Below, piece after piece: positions 1-7,791 of a DNA stretch of 64,000 bases. The translations under genes were made by a program, and so were the position numbers. The notes under the pieces are model-generated. The model had not been told where the DNA came from. It saw only the letters and a list, made by a program, of their open reading frames with translations, and made no database searches. Source of the stretch: DATAEE01 sp036258175 (GTDB lineage Bacteria; Acidobacteriota; Vicinamibacteria; Vicinamibacterales; 2-12-FULL-66-21); contig DATAEE010000141.1 of assembly GCA_036258175.1 (NCBI GenBank), positions 1 through 64,000 of the forward strand. The letters run 5' to 3'. Positions within the stretch are counted from its first letter, which is position 1. Each line of letters opens with the position of its first letter.

Positions 1-762
1 GAGTACCACCGGCTGTCGGAGCCGCAGCTCGCATGGGGCCGCGACGTGCTCGCGCGCATCACGCTGCGTGGAGATGAGACCGCGGCCGATGTCGGGTGTG
101 GAACCGGCCGGCTGACTGCCGAACTCGCGGAGCGGCTGCCGCGCGGGCGTGTGATTGGCCTCGACTCGTCCGCGTCGATGCTTCAGCAGGCGCAAGGTGC
201 CACCAGCACAATGCTCGTCCGCGCGGACGCGTCGGCGCTGCCGTTCGACCGAACGCTGGATCTCGTGTTCAGCACCGCGACCTTCCACTGGGTCCACGAT
301 CACGACCGGCTGTTTTCGAGCATCTTCCGTGCGTTGAAGCCCGGCGGCCGGCTGATCGCCCAGTGCGGCGGCGGGCCCAATCTGCATCGGCTCTATCAGC
401 GCGCGAACGCGCTGATAGGGCAGGCCGACTTCGCGCCGTACTTCATGGACTGGCGTCCGCCCTGGCACTTTGCCGAGGCTGACCCGACACGGCGGCGGCT
501 GGAAACAGCCGGGTTCGTCGAGGCGGCCACCGCGTTGTATCCGAGTCCCGTGTCGTTCGATTCGTCCGAGGTCTATCGCGCGTTTCTGACGACCGTCTGC
601 GTCCGCCATCACGTCGCGCGCCTTCCGCCTGAGCTCCAGAGCGCGTTCACGGCGCAGCTAGCGGCACAGGCGGCGCGCGACGATCCGCCGCTGACGCTCG
701 ACTACTGGCGGCTCGACATGAACGCGTCGGTCCCATTCTTGCAATCTCGTTCGACGGCATGA
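1..762 (+). CDS. Class I SAM-dependent methyltransferase, 5' end cut by window edge
   Basis: The frame is open from base 1, so the true start lies outside the window; GTG at 46 is only an internal codon. The first visible residues (EYHRLSEPQLAWGRDVLARI) already look like the helix that precedes motif I. Motif I reads ADVGCGTGRLT, followed by an acidic motif II (VIGLDSSASML) and a post-motif stretch LDLVFSTATFHWVHDH. This resembles the trans-aconitate methyltransferase or Methyltransf_11 type that acts on small molecules. The substrate cannot be read. The stop overlaps the next small ORF as ATGA, suggesting coupled translation. Confidence 0.8.
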   Translation, partial: EYHRLSEPQLAWGRDVLARITLRGDETAADVGCGTGRLTAELAERLPRGRVIGLDSSASMLQQAQGATSTMLVRADASALPFDRTLDLVFSTATFHWVHDHDRLFSSIFRALKPGGRLIAQCGGGPNLHRLYQRANALIGQADFAPYFMDWRPPWHFAEADPTRRRLETAGFVEAATALYPSPVSFDSSEVYRAFLTTVCVRHHVARLPPELQSAFTAQLAAQAARDDPPLTLDYWRLDMNASVPFLQSRSTA

Positions 763-977
763 GAGCGCGGCTGATATTGACCCTGTTCGCGACGCTCGTG
801 GCCACCGCGTGCCACACGACGGCGCCGCCGAAGACGCAGCGGAAGGCGGCCGAGCCCGCTTCGGACCGGGCCGCCGCCGTGAGCCGGCGGCTTCGGCGCC
901 ACCTGGCGCCGCCGCGGTCGCTCTCGTGGCGCCCCGCCGCGCCCCGCCTCGTGGGTCTCGGGTCACCAATCGCGTAG
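759..977 (+). CDS. Small putative lipoprotein
   Basis: A 72-residue ORF starts with the ATGA overlap at the end of the methyltransferase. It has a hydrophobic N-terminus and a weak lipobox-like ATAC around residue 18, then a basic, low-complexity tail rich in R, A and P. I recognise no family. The start overlap and signal-like N-terminus favour a real gene. The arginine-rich tail looks like out-of-frame GC-rich DNA, so it may be a decayed or spurious ORF. Confidence 0.3.
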   Translation: MRARLILTLFATLVATACHTTAPPKTQRKAAEPASDRAAAVSRRLRRHLAPPRSLSWRPAAPRLVGLGSPIA

Positions 978-999
978 TGGCGAACTGACGCGTCATCGC

Positions 1000-1005
1000 T
1001 ATACT
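1000..1005 (+). promoter_or_regulatory. -10 box of a possible leaderless promoter
   Basis: TATACT lies 6 bases before the ATG of the 29-residue ORF at 1012, the spacing expected if transcription starts on the start codon. No clear -35 box was seen. Confidence 0.35.
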
Positions 1006-1011
1006 CCAGCG

Positions 1012-1101
1012 ATGGCGATGCGCCCGGTCTTCGTGCGGGTGATTCTGTTCGAGGTTATCGTGCTGGCCGCGCTGTGGGGCCTGGGGCGGTACTACTCGTA
1101 A
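1012..1101 (+). CDS. 29-residue single-span membrane peptide
   Basis: The ORF ATG to TAA encodes MAMRPVFVRV then a hydrophobic helix of about 17 residues and a short GRYYS tail. The N-terminal arginines and hydrophobic core fit a single transmembrane segment with the N-terminus in the cytoplasm. A TATACT box sits 6 bases upstream. Its 3' half overlaps, on the opposite strand, the last codons of the sodium symporter (1055-2773). I know of no named family. It could be a small symporter partner or chance; conservation in relatives would decide. Confidence 0.4.
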   Translation: MAMRPVFVRVILFEVIVLAALWGLGRYYS

Positions 1102-2773
1102 GACCACTCGCGAGCATCCCCACGACGAATACGACGACCGCACCGATGACGTTGTGCCAGAGAAACGCAATGTCCGGCCGGCCGAACGCCACGAGCGCGA
1201 CCGCGCTCATCCCCGCTGCCAGCCCGACGGTCGCGCCCGTGCCGGTCGCCCGCCGGGTCAGAATCGCGAGCATGAACACGCCCAGGATCGATCCGTAAAA
1301 GAACGAGCCGAAGCGATTGACCACTTCAATCAACGACCCGAGCGTGCTCGCGTAAACCGCGACGATGCAGGCGAAGACGCCCCAGCCCGCCGTGGCGACC
1401 TTCGCGACGCGGAGGTAGTGCGCGTCCGATGCCGCCGGTTTGAACAGCCGTTTGTAGAAATCGATGACCGTCGCCGTCGCGAGCGAGTTCAGCTCCGCGG
1501 CGATCGAATCGGTCGCGGCTGTGATGATCGCGACGATCCACAGGCCGACCAACCCTATCGGCAGCGCCGTACGGATGAACGTCGGGAAAACGTAGTTGAC
1601 GTCCGTGTAGCCGGTGTCGCCGGTCGCATCTTGGACAACCGCGGTCGCGCGGGCGCGGATGCTGCGCATCGACGCATCGTGGCGCCGGAACTCCGCCGCC
1701 GCGGCCGCCCGGCCCGCCTCGTCGCCCGCCCGGCGAGCTTCCGCAAGCGCTTCGGCCTGCTGCCGGCGTGCCTCGAAGGCGGCCTTGTACTCGCCTTCGA
1801 GCGCCAGGTACTGCGGCGCTTCCGCGCTCGCGCGCACGCGCGCGTCGTGCACGGGATTGAAGAGCATCGGCGGCGGCACGAACAGGTAAAAGACGAAGGT
1901 CAGCACGCCCACCATCAGCACGAGCACCTGGAGTGGGATCTTCCAATAGGCGCTCATCAGCAGTGAGGAGGCCCCTTCTTCAACTGACTTCGCCGTCAGA
2001 TAGCGCTGCACCTGGCTCTGATCGCAGCCGAAGTAGGACAGCATCAGGAACAGGCCGCCGATCATCCCCGACCAGAAGGTGTACTGGTTGGTGAGCGTCA
2101 GGTCGAAGGTGAAGGCGTCGAGACGGCCCGCCGCTCCCGCGATCCCGAGCGCGTCATCGACCGAGACGTTAGCGGGGAAGCTGCTGACGAGCACGGCGAC
2201 CGCGGCAAGCAGCACGAAAATCGTGAGCGCCATGACCTTGACGTCGGTCCACGTGACCGCCTGGACGCCGCCCAGAATCGTGTACACCACGGCCGGCCCC
2301 GCGATCGCGAGCGTGGTGAGGGTGATGTCCCACTTGAGCATGACGGACAGCACGACGGCGGGTGCCGCGACGATCGTCGCGCACGACAAGCCGCGCGACA
2401 CGAGGAACAGCAGGCTCGTCAGCGTCCGCGTCTTCACGTCGAAGCGCTGTTCCAGGTACTCGTATGCAGTGTAGACGCGCGCGCGATAGAAGAATGGCAC
2501 GAGCGTCACCGACAGGATGATCATGGCCAGCGGCAGGCCGAAGTAGAACTGGATGAAGCGCAGGCCGTCGGCGTAGCCCTGACCCGTGGTCCCGACGAGC
2601 GTGATGGCGCTCAATTGCGTCGCCATCACCGAGAGGCCCACGGCCCACCACGGCAGGCTGCGGTTGGCGAGGAAGTACGACTCGGTGGTGCGCTGGAGCC
2701 GCGTGCGTTTGACGCCGTCCCAGATCAGCCAGCCGACGAACCCGATGGCGAGTGCCCAATCGAGCGGATGCAT
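1055..2773 (-). CDS. Sodium:solute symporter (SSS family)
   Basis: A 572-residue polytopic inner-membrane protein with the SSS N-terminal hallmark: TM1, then ESYFLANRSLPWWAVGLSVMATQ and STLVG-like helices, and YEYLEQRF. These match the family of Na+-driven carriers for sugars, amino acids and carboxylates. Between about residues 305 and 395 there is a long polar, Ala/Arg/Glu-rich segment, probably coiled coil (EAQYLALEGEYKAAFEARR-like), that typical 450-550 residue members lack. The start is 2 bp after the stop of the penicillin acylase, so the two are co-transcribed. The acylase product is the natural guess for the substrate, but this is inference. Confidence 0.85.
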   Translation of the reverse strand: MHPLDWALAIGFVGWLIWDGVKRTRLQRTTESYFLANRSLPWWAVGLSVMATQLSAITLVGTTGQGYADGLRFIQFYFGLPLAMIILSVTLVPFFYRARVYTAYEYLEQRFDVKTRTLTSLLFLVSRGLSCATIVAAPAVVLSVMLKWDITLTTLAIAGPAVVYTILGGVQAVTWTDVKVMALTIFVLLAAVAVLVSSFPANVSVDDALGIAGAAGRLDAFTFDLTLTNQYTFWSGMIGGLFLMLSYFGCDQSQVQRYLTAKSVEEGASSLLMSAYWKIPLQVLVLMVGVLTFVFYLFVPPPMLFNPVHDARVRASAEAPQYLALEGEYKAAFEARRQQAEALAEARRAGDEAGRAAAAAEFRRHDASMRSIRARATAVVQDATGDTGYTDVNYVFPTFIRTALPIGLVGLWIVAIITAATDSIAAELNSLATATVIDFYKRLFKPAASDAHYLRVAKVATAGWGVFACIVAVYASTLGSLIEVVNRFGSFFYGSILGVFMLAILTRRATGTGATVGLAAGMSAVALVAFGRPDIAFLWHNVIGAVVVFVVGMLASGLTSSTAPGPTARPAR

Positions 2774-2775
2774 GC

Positions 2776-4935
2776 TCAGGGCTGTCGGCCGACCGTTTCC
2801 CTGCGCTCGAGGTGCTTTTCGACGTCAGCGCGCAGCCGCCACGCGGGCTTGAGACGTTTCTCCGCGAACAGCGCGAGCTGATCCGCATTGTGCGGCGACC
2901 CGGGCTGCGACCAGTTCCCCGGCGCGACGCTCGTCAACGCGCGGACCGGCGTCGCGAACTCCGCGACGAACATGAACGAGTCGCCGCCCGCCGCTTCGAA
3001 CTTGCCATCCTGCGCTTTGCGATAGCCGACCACCCGGAAGATGCCGAGCTCGCTGGGTCCACCGTTGCCGGGCAGATCGACGCCAGCCCGCCGCAGCCGG
3101 TAGACGTCTCCCCACGGCACGTCGAGCGCGAGGCCGTCTTTCTCGAGCGACGCGGCCGCACGCTCGAGCGCTGCGACCGCCGCCGCCGGATCGGCGAGGC
3201 CGTCTGGCGTCGTGCGCGGATCGCCCTCGCTCCACTTCACGCTGAACGGTCCGGCCCTGCCGCTTGCTTTGGTCAGCTCGCTGTTGAACCGCTCGAAGAG
3301 CACCGCGCCGCGGCTCGTGGCATCCGCCGAGCGATCCCACGCCTCGAGGATCGCTGCGGCGCGGGCGACGGTACCGCCGGCGTGCTTCGCCGATGGCAGG
3401 AGATCGTCGAGAATCCGGTCCGCCAGCTCCATCCGCGTGGAATGCTTGTACGCGACGGCTTCGTCGAACGTGATCTTCTCATCCTCGGCGAGCATCCGGG
3501 CCGACCGTTGCGCGCGGAAGTGCATGAACCGCGGCGCCATGTAGCGCGGGTACGCGTTCGCGTCGATCGCCGCAGGGAACGTCGTCGTCCAGGGTGGATC
3601 GTTGGCGTTCTGCAGCCAGCCGCTGGGTGGATCGACGACACGCGGGAGCTCTTTGTACGGATGCGTTCCGGTCCAGAGCGTGGCGCTCGAATCGCCCGGG
3701 ACGATGCCGGACCAGTCGTACTTCCCTTCGGGCCGCACGGGCGTCCGGCCGCCGAAGAGATGCATGATGCGTCCGGCGCGGTCCGCGTACATCGCCGTGT
3801 AGAACGGGTTTTGCAGCCGGCTCACCGCTCCTTCGAACTCCGCGAACGTCGTCGCGCGCGCCATGTCCCAGTACTGGTCGCCGATGTGCGGCTGATCGAG
3901 GCCGACGATCCTCAGCGCGATCGCCTTGCCTGCCCCGAGCGAAGTCGAAGGGCCTGGCTTTTCAGAGACGACCGGGCCGTGAATCGAGCGCTTGATTACG
4001 AACTGTTCGTCCTGGAAGGTGCCGTCGCTCTTCCTTACTTTGATCGTCTGCGTCTCGACTTCGAAGGGCCTCACGCTGCCGTTCCACACGTAACCGTCGC
4101 CGTTCAGCGTGAGTTCGTAGAGATCGAAGCCGTCGAGCGTGTTGTTCGTATGGGTCCAGCCGAGCCGATCGTTGAACGCAATCCCAACCAGCGGGTTGCC
4201 GACGAGCGCGGCCCCCGTGACGTCAATCCCCGGCGCGACGAGCTGCGCTTCGAACCAGCGGAAGAAGCCGGCCCACGGCAGGTGCGGGTTGGCGACCAGG
4301 ATCGCGTGGCCCGATGCGGATCTCGACGGCCCGATCGCCCACGCGTTGGATCCGTTAGTGGGAGGCTCATTCCAGGCTTTCGTCGCCTGCGCGACCGCGC
4401 CGCGCGACGCAACGAACTCGAAAAGCACGACGCGCTGCCCGTGCGCGATGACGTCTGGCGCGGTTATAGGAAGCACGACCTCGACGTCATCCGCGATGCG
4501 ATCCGCATGCGCGCGCGCGTATGCGTTGATGCCGGCGACGAAGGCATCCAGCCGCGCGCGTTCCGCAGGCGTCTGGGCGACGTACCACTCTTGTGCACGC
4601 CTTGGCACGCCCATGCGGCGCACCCATCTGTCGATGTCGATGTTGTTCTCGCCGATCCAGTATTCAGCGCTGCGCCCACGCGCCTCGCCATACAGCCGCA
4701 GGATCAGATCGCCGTGCGCCTCCATCTGCGCCCAGCCGAACGCATAGAACAGCGCCTCGGCATCCGGCGCGAAGATGTGGGGGACGCCGAAGCGGTCCCA
4801 CAGGATCTCGGTGCTCTGGGTACCGGTGCTCGAGGTGCTCAGGGTGCTCGAGATGCTCAGGGTGCTCACGGTGCTGGTGCTCGACGCGGCCACCAGGACG
4901 GCGCAGAGCGCAAACGCTAAAGCGATGCGACGCAT
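2776..4935 (-). CDS. Penicillin acylase family protein (S45, Ntn hydrolase), secreted
   Basis: A 719-residue precursor. The start at 4935 gives a clean signal peptide (MRRIALAFALCAVLVAAS). S45 features are visible: the alpha-chain opening ILWDRFGVPHIFA, then the autocleavage site NGSNAWAIG with nucleophile Ser196 after Gly195, and NPHLPW of the beta chain. The family cleaves amide bonds of acylated amines (beta-lactams, acyl-homoserine lactones, N-acyl amino acids); the substrate here is unknown. Residues 19-42, between signal and mature domain, are a Ser/Thr repeat encoded by the 4811-4884 repeat. A second dispersed element (3931-3957) adds PSTSLGAG in the beta chain. The gene is followed after 2 bp by the symporter. 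Confidence 0.9.
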   Translation of the reverse strand: MRRIALAFALCAVLVAASSTSTVSTLSISSTLSTSSTGTQSTEILWDRFGVPHIFAPDAEALFYAFGWAQMEAHGDLILRLYGEARGRSAEYWIGENNIDIDRWVRRMGVPRRAQEWYVAQTPAERARLDAFVAGINAYARAHADRIADDVEVVLPITAPDVIAHGQRVVLFEFVASRGAVAQATKAWNEPPTNGSNAWAIGPSRSASGHAILVANPHLPWAGFFRWFEAQLVAPGIDVTGAALVGNPLVGIAFNDRLGWTHTNNTLDGFDLYELTLNGDGYVWNGSVRPFEVETQTIKVRKSDGTFQDEQFVIKRSIHGPVVSEKPGPSTSLGAGKAIALRIVGLDQPHIGDQYWDMARATTFAEFEGAVSRLQNPFYTAMYADRAGRIMHLFGGRTPVRPEGKYDWSGIVPGDSSATLWTGTHPYKELPRVVDPPSGWLQNANDPPWTTTFPAAIDANAYPRYMAPRFMHFRAQRSARMLAEDEKITFDEAVAYKHSTRMELADRILDDLLPSAKHAGGTVARAAAILEAWDRSADATSRGAVLFERFNSELTKASGRAGPFSVKWSEGDPRTTPDGLADPAAAVAALERAAASLEKDGLALDVPWGDVYRLRRAGVDLPGNGGPSELGIFRVVGYRKAQDGKFEAAGGDSFMFVAEFATPVRALTSVAPGNWSQPGSPHNADQLALFAEKRLKPAWRLRADVEKHLERRETVGRQP
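3931..3957. repeat. Dispersed palindromic-type element inside penicillin acylase
   Basis: The sequence tgccccgagcgaagtcgaag matches elements at 7843, 14551 and, weakly, 32622. It is in frame in the acylase and codes PSTSLGAG within a beta-chain loop between SEKPG and KAIAL. Confidence 0.6.
4811..4884. repeat. Degenerate 9-bp tandem repeat (ggtgctcag) in acylase N-terminus
   Basis: About eight degenerate copies of ggtgctcag. Read on the minus strand it codes the triplet Ser-Thr-Leu type repeat just after the acylase signal peptide. It mirrors the array at 5027-5099 across the divergent start pair. Confidence 0.75.
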
Positions 4936-4942
4936 GTGTGGC

Positions 4943-4948
4943 ATTCTA
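4943..4948 (-). promoter_or_regulatory. -10 box of a possible leaderless promoter for the acylase
   Basis: On the minus strand TAGAAT lies 7 bases before the acylase ATG at 4935. Only 22 bp separate the two divergent start codons, so any -35 contact would lie inside the opposite gene. Confidence 0.35.
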
Positions 4949-4957
4949 TGCCCACCC

Positions 4958-6610
4958 ATGACGCCATCGCGCGCGCGCCTCCTGATCCTCGCGTCGTTTT
5001 GCGCCATCTGGGGCGCGGCAAGCGCAAGCACCTGGAGCACCGGCACCTGGAGCACCCGCACCCTGGGCACCCAGAGCACCAGGAGCACCGAGAACACCCA
5101 GTTCGATCTTGTGATCCGGGGCGGCCTGGTGGTGGACGGGACCGGCACCGCCGGGCGGCAAGCGGATATCGGTATTCGCGAAGGCCGCATTGCGGCCATA
5201 GGACGGGTCAACGCGAGCGCGGCCAGGGACACGATCGACGCTGCCGGCCTCGTCGTCGCGCCTGGATTCATCGATGTCCACACGCACGCCGACGATCTGG
5301 CCGACCATCCGCTCGCGGAAAACTTCATCAGGATGGGCGTCACGTCGATCGTGGCCGGCAACTGCGGCAGCTCGTCGCTCGACATCGGCGAAGCGCTCGC
5401 GCGTGTGAGGCTGGTCGGCGCGTCCGTTAACTTCGCGACGCTCATCGGCCACAACACGGTGAGGTTCGCGGTCCTCGCATCAGAGCGCCGTCCACCGACG
5501 ACGGTCGAGCTCGCGAAGATGCGATCGCTCGTCTGGAAAGCGATGGCCGATGGCGCGGTCGGCTTCTCGACCGGACTTCAATATGTGCCCGGCACGTACG
5601 CCGAGGCGCCGGAGATCATCGAGCTGGCGAAAGTTGCAGGTTCGGCCGGCGGCATCTACGCGTCGCACATGCGCAACGAGGGCACGGCGGTGGAAGAGGC
5701 GGTCAATGAGACGATCCGCGTCGGCGAGGGCAGCCTCTGCCGGGTCCAGATCTCGCACCTCAAGGTCGATGCGCCGAGCCGCTGGGGCGCCAGCGCGCGG
5801 GCGCTGATCATGATCGATGAGGCGCGCAAACGTGGCGTGGACGTACGCGCGGATCAGTATGCGTACACGGCCGCCTCCTCGAATCTGGGGATCCGCTTCC
5901 CGGCGTGGGTGCTCGAAGGTGGAGCCGAGAAGATTCGCCAGCGATTGCAGGACGACTCGACGTGGCGCAAGGTGCGGGCGGAGATGAAGCAGTTGCTCGC
6001 GGACCGCGGGCTGAGCGATCTGTCGTTCGCGACCATCGCTTCCCACGCGGCCGATCCATCGCTCAACGGCCTGACGATCAAGCAGGCGGCGGCGCGAACG
6101 AAGGGACGCGACGATCTCGACGCGCAGCTCGACCAGGCGCGCGACATGCTGATCGCCGGCAACGCGACGATGGTTTACCACTTCATGTCAGACGACGACG
6201 TGGATCGGATCATGCGGCACCCGGAGGTGGTGATCGCGTCCGACTCGTCTGTGCTGACGCCGGGCGACGGCGTTCCGCACCCGCGCGGGTACGGCAACAA
6301 CGTCCGCGTGCTCGGCCGGTACGTGCGCGAGCGGAAGCTGCTGAAACTGGAGGAAGCGATCCGCAAGATGACGTCGCTTCCTGCATCGCATTTCCGGCTT
6401 GGACGCCGGGGCGTCATCCGCGAAGGGTGGGCGGCGGATCTCGTGCTCTTCGATCCCGCCCGCGTCGGCGAGACCGCAACCTTCGAACACCCGCACGCCT
6501 ACGCCGCCGGCGTCCCGTACGTCGTCGTCAACGGTGTCACGGTGGTAAAGAGGGGCGAGCACACCGGCGCCAAACCCGGTCAGGTTCTCATGCTGGCGCC
6601 CAGCTTGTGA
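4958..6610 (+). CDS. N-acyl-D-amino-acid deacylase (amidohydrolase), secreted
   Basis: 550 residues from ATG 4958, chosen because it begins a signal peptide (LLILASFCAIWGAASA). Amidohydrolase features are present: DLVIRGGLVVDGTG, GFIDVHTHADD with metal ligands His108 and His110, and TSIVAGNCGSS with the conserved D-aminoacylase Cys136. The C-terminal beta-sandwich ends in WAADLVLFDPARVGE. The enzyme would release D-amino acids from N-acyl-D-amino acids outside the cytoplasm. Residues about 24-47 are a repeat-coded Ser/Thr/Trp stretch (5027-5099). It is the first gene of a three-gene operon; its stop overlaps the next GTG. Confidence 0.88.
   Translation: MTPSRARLLILASFCAIWGAASASTWSTGTWSTRTLGTQSTRSTENTQFDLVIRGGLVVDGTGTAGRQADIGIREGRIAAIGRVNASAARDTIDAAGLVVAPGFIDVHTHADDLADHPLAENFIRMGVTSIVAGNCGSSSLDIGEALARVRLVGASVNFATLIGHNTVRFAVLASERRPPTTVELAKMRSLVWKAMADGAVGFSTGLQYVPGTYAEAPEIIELAKVAGSAGGIYASHMRNEGTAVEEAVNETIRVGEGSLCRVQISHLKVDAPSRWGASARALIMIDEARKRGVDVRADQYAYTAASSNLGIRFPAWVLEGGAEKIRQRLQDDSTWRKVRAEMKQLLADRGLSDLSFATIASHAADPSLNGLTIKQAAARTKGRDDLDAQLDQARDMLIAGNATMVYHFMSDDDVDRIMRHPEVVIASDSSVLTPGDGVPHPRGYGNNVRVLGRYVRERKLLKLEEAIRKMTSLPASHFRLGRRGVIREGWAADLVLFDPARVGETATFEHPHAYAAGVPYVVVNGVTVVKRGEHTGAKPGQVLMLAPSL
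5027..5099. repeat. Degenerate 9-bp tandem repeat (gagcacctg) in deacylase N-terminus
   Basis: Eight or so copies of an agcacc-type unit at about 9-bp spacing code a Ser-Thr-Trp/Arg triplet repeat between signal peptide and catalytic domain. It is the reverse complement of the unit at 4811-4884. Confidence 0.75.
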
Positions 6611-7791
6611 GACGTCGGACGTTCCTCCACCTGGCGGCGGCTTCACCGCTGCTCGGAATCAAGCGCCAGCCGCGTCCGGCCGTCGTTGTGGTCGGCGCAG
6701 GGGCGTTCGGCGGATGGACCGCGCTCGCTCTCCTCCGGCGCGGCTGCCGTGTGACGCTCGTGGACGCCTGGGGACCGGGGCACGCGCGCGCGAGCTCCGG
6801 CGGCGAAACGCGCGTCATCCGCGGCGTCTATGGCGACCGGGTCTACGTCGATCTCGCCGTCCGCGCGTTCGAGCTCTGGAAAGAACACGAGAAGAAGGAC
6901 GGCCAGCGCCTCTACTACCAGACCGGAGCGCTCTGGATGGTGGCGGGCGCCGATGACAGCCTGGAGCGCGGAGCGATTCCGCACCTTCGAGCCGCCGGGC
7001 TGCCGATCGAAGAGCTGACCCCGGCGGCCGCTGTGAAGCGGTATCCCCAGATTTCGTTCGACGGCATCCGGTGGGCGCTCTTCGAAACGAATGCGGGCTA
7101 TCTGCTGGCGCGCCGCGCGTGCGAGACTGTCCTAGATCGTTTTCGCGCGGAAGGAGGAACCTACATCCAGGATCGGGCGACGCCTGAGCCCTCCACGACT
7201 GGTGCGATGCGATCGCTGAGGCTCGCAGCGACATCCGCGATCGACGCCGATGCGTTCGTCTTCGCGTGCGGTCCGTGGCTGGGGCAGGTGTTCTCAGACG
7301 TGCTCGGGTCGAAGATCCGCCCGACACGGCAGGAGGTCTTTTTCTTCGGCACGCCGCCCGGCGATCGCTTCGGCGACACACAGCTTCCCGTCTGGATAGA
7401 GCACGGCGCGCACCTGTTTTACGGTATTCCCGGGAACCGGTATCGCGGCTTCAAGGTCGCCGACGACACGCAAGGCGCCGTCGTCGATCCGACGACGATG
7501 GAGCGGATTCCGTCGGCGGCCGCGGTGGCGGACGCGCGCGCTTTGCTTGCGCGGCGATTCCCTGAATTGAAGAGCGCGCCGCTCGTCGAGGCGCGCGTAT
7601 GTCAGTACGAGAACTCGCCCGATTCGAACTTCATCATCGACCGGCACCCATCGCTGTCGAACGTCTGGATTGCCGGCGGTGGCTCCGGGCATGGATTCAA
7701 GTTCGGACCGGCGCTCGGCGAGCGAATCGCGGCGGTCGTGCTCGGCGAGCGGCGTCCCGATCCCCTGTTCACTCTGGCGCGGTTCAAATGA
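6607..7791 (+). CDS. FAD-dependent amino-acid/amine oxidase (DAO family), Tat-type signal
   Basis: 394 residues. GTG 6607 overlaps the stop of the deacylase. The N-terminus MRRRTFLHLAAASPLLG looks like a twin-arginine signal, which suits a cofactor-bearing exported protein. The dinucleotide-binding motif VVVVGAGAFGGWTA and the later GGGSGHGFKFGPALG are typical of sarcosine oxidase, N-methyltryptophan oxidase (SolA) and D-amino-acid oxidase relatives. The position between a D-aminoacylase and a DUF885 hydrolase suggests it oxidises the released amino acid or amine. Exact specificity is not readable. Confidence 0.85.
   Translation: MRRRTFLHLAAASPLLGIKRQPRPAVVVVGAGAFGGWTALALLRRGCRVTLVDAWGPGHARASSGGETRVIRGVYGDRVYVDLAVRAFELWKEHEKKDGQRLYYQTGALWMVAGADDSLERGAIPHLRAAGLPIEELTPAAAVKRYPQISFDGIRWALFETNAGYLLARRACETVLDRFRAEGGTYIQDRATPEPSTTGAMRSLRLAATSAIDADAFVFACGPWLGQVFSDVLGSKIRPTRQEVFFFGTPPGDRFGDTQLPVWIEHGAHLFYGIPGNRYRGFKVADDTQGAVVDPTTMERIPSAAAVADARALLARRFPELKSAPLVEARVCQYENSPDSNFIIDRHPSLSNVWIAGGGSGHGFKFGPALGERIAAVVLGERRPDPLFTLARFK

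Noticed and set aside
2752..4920. Long plus-strand open frame (over 700 codons) opposite the penicillin acylase
   Set aside because: It is antisense to a well-supported S45 gene, rich in Arg, Pro and Ala with no domain; a GC-rich shadow frame.
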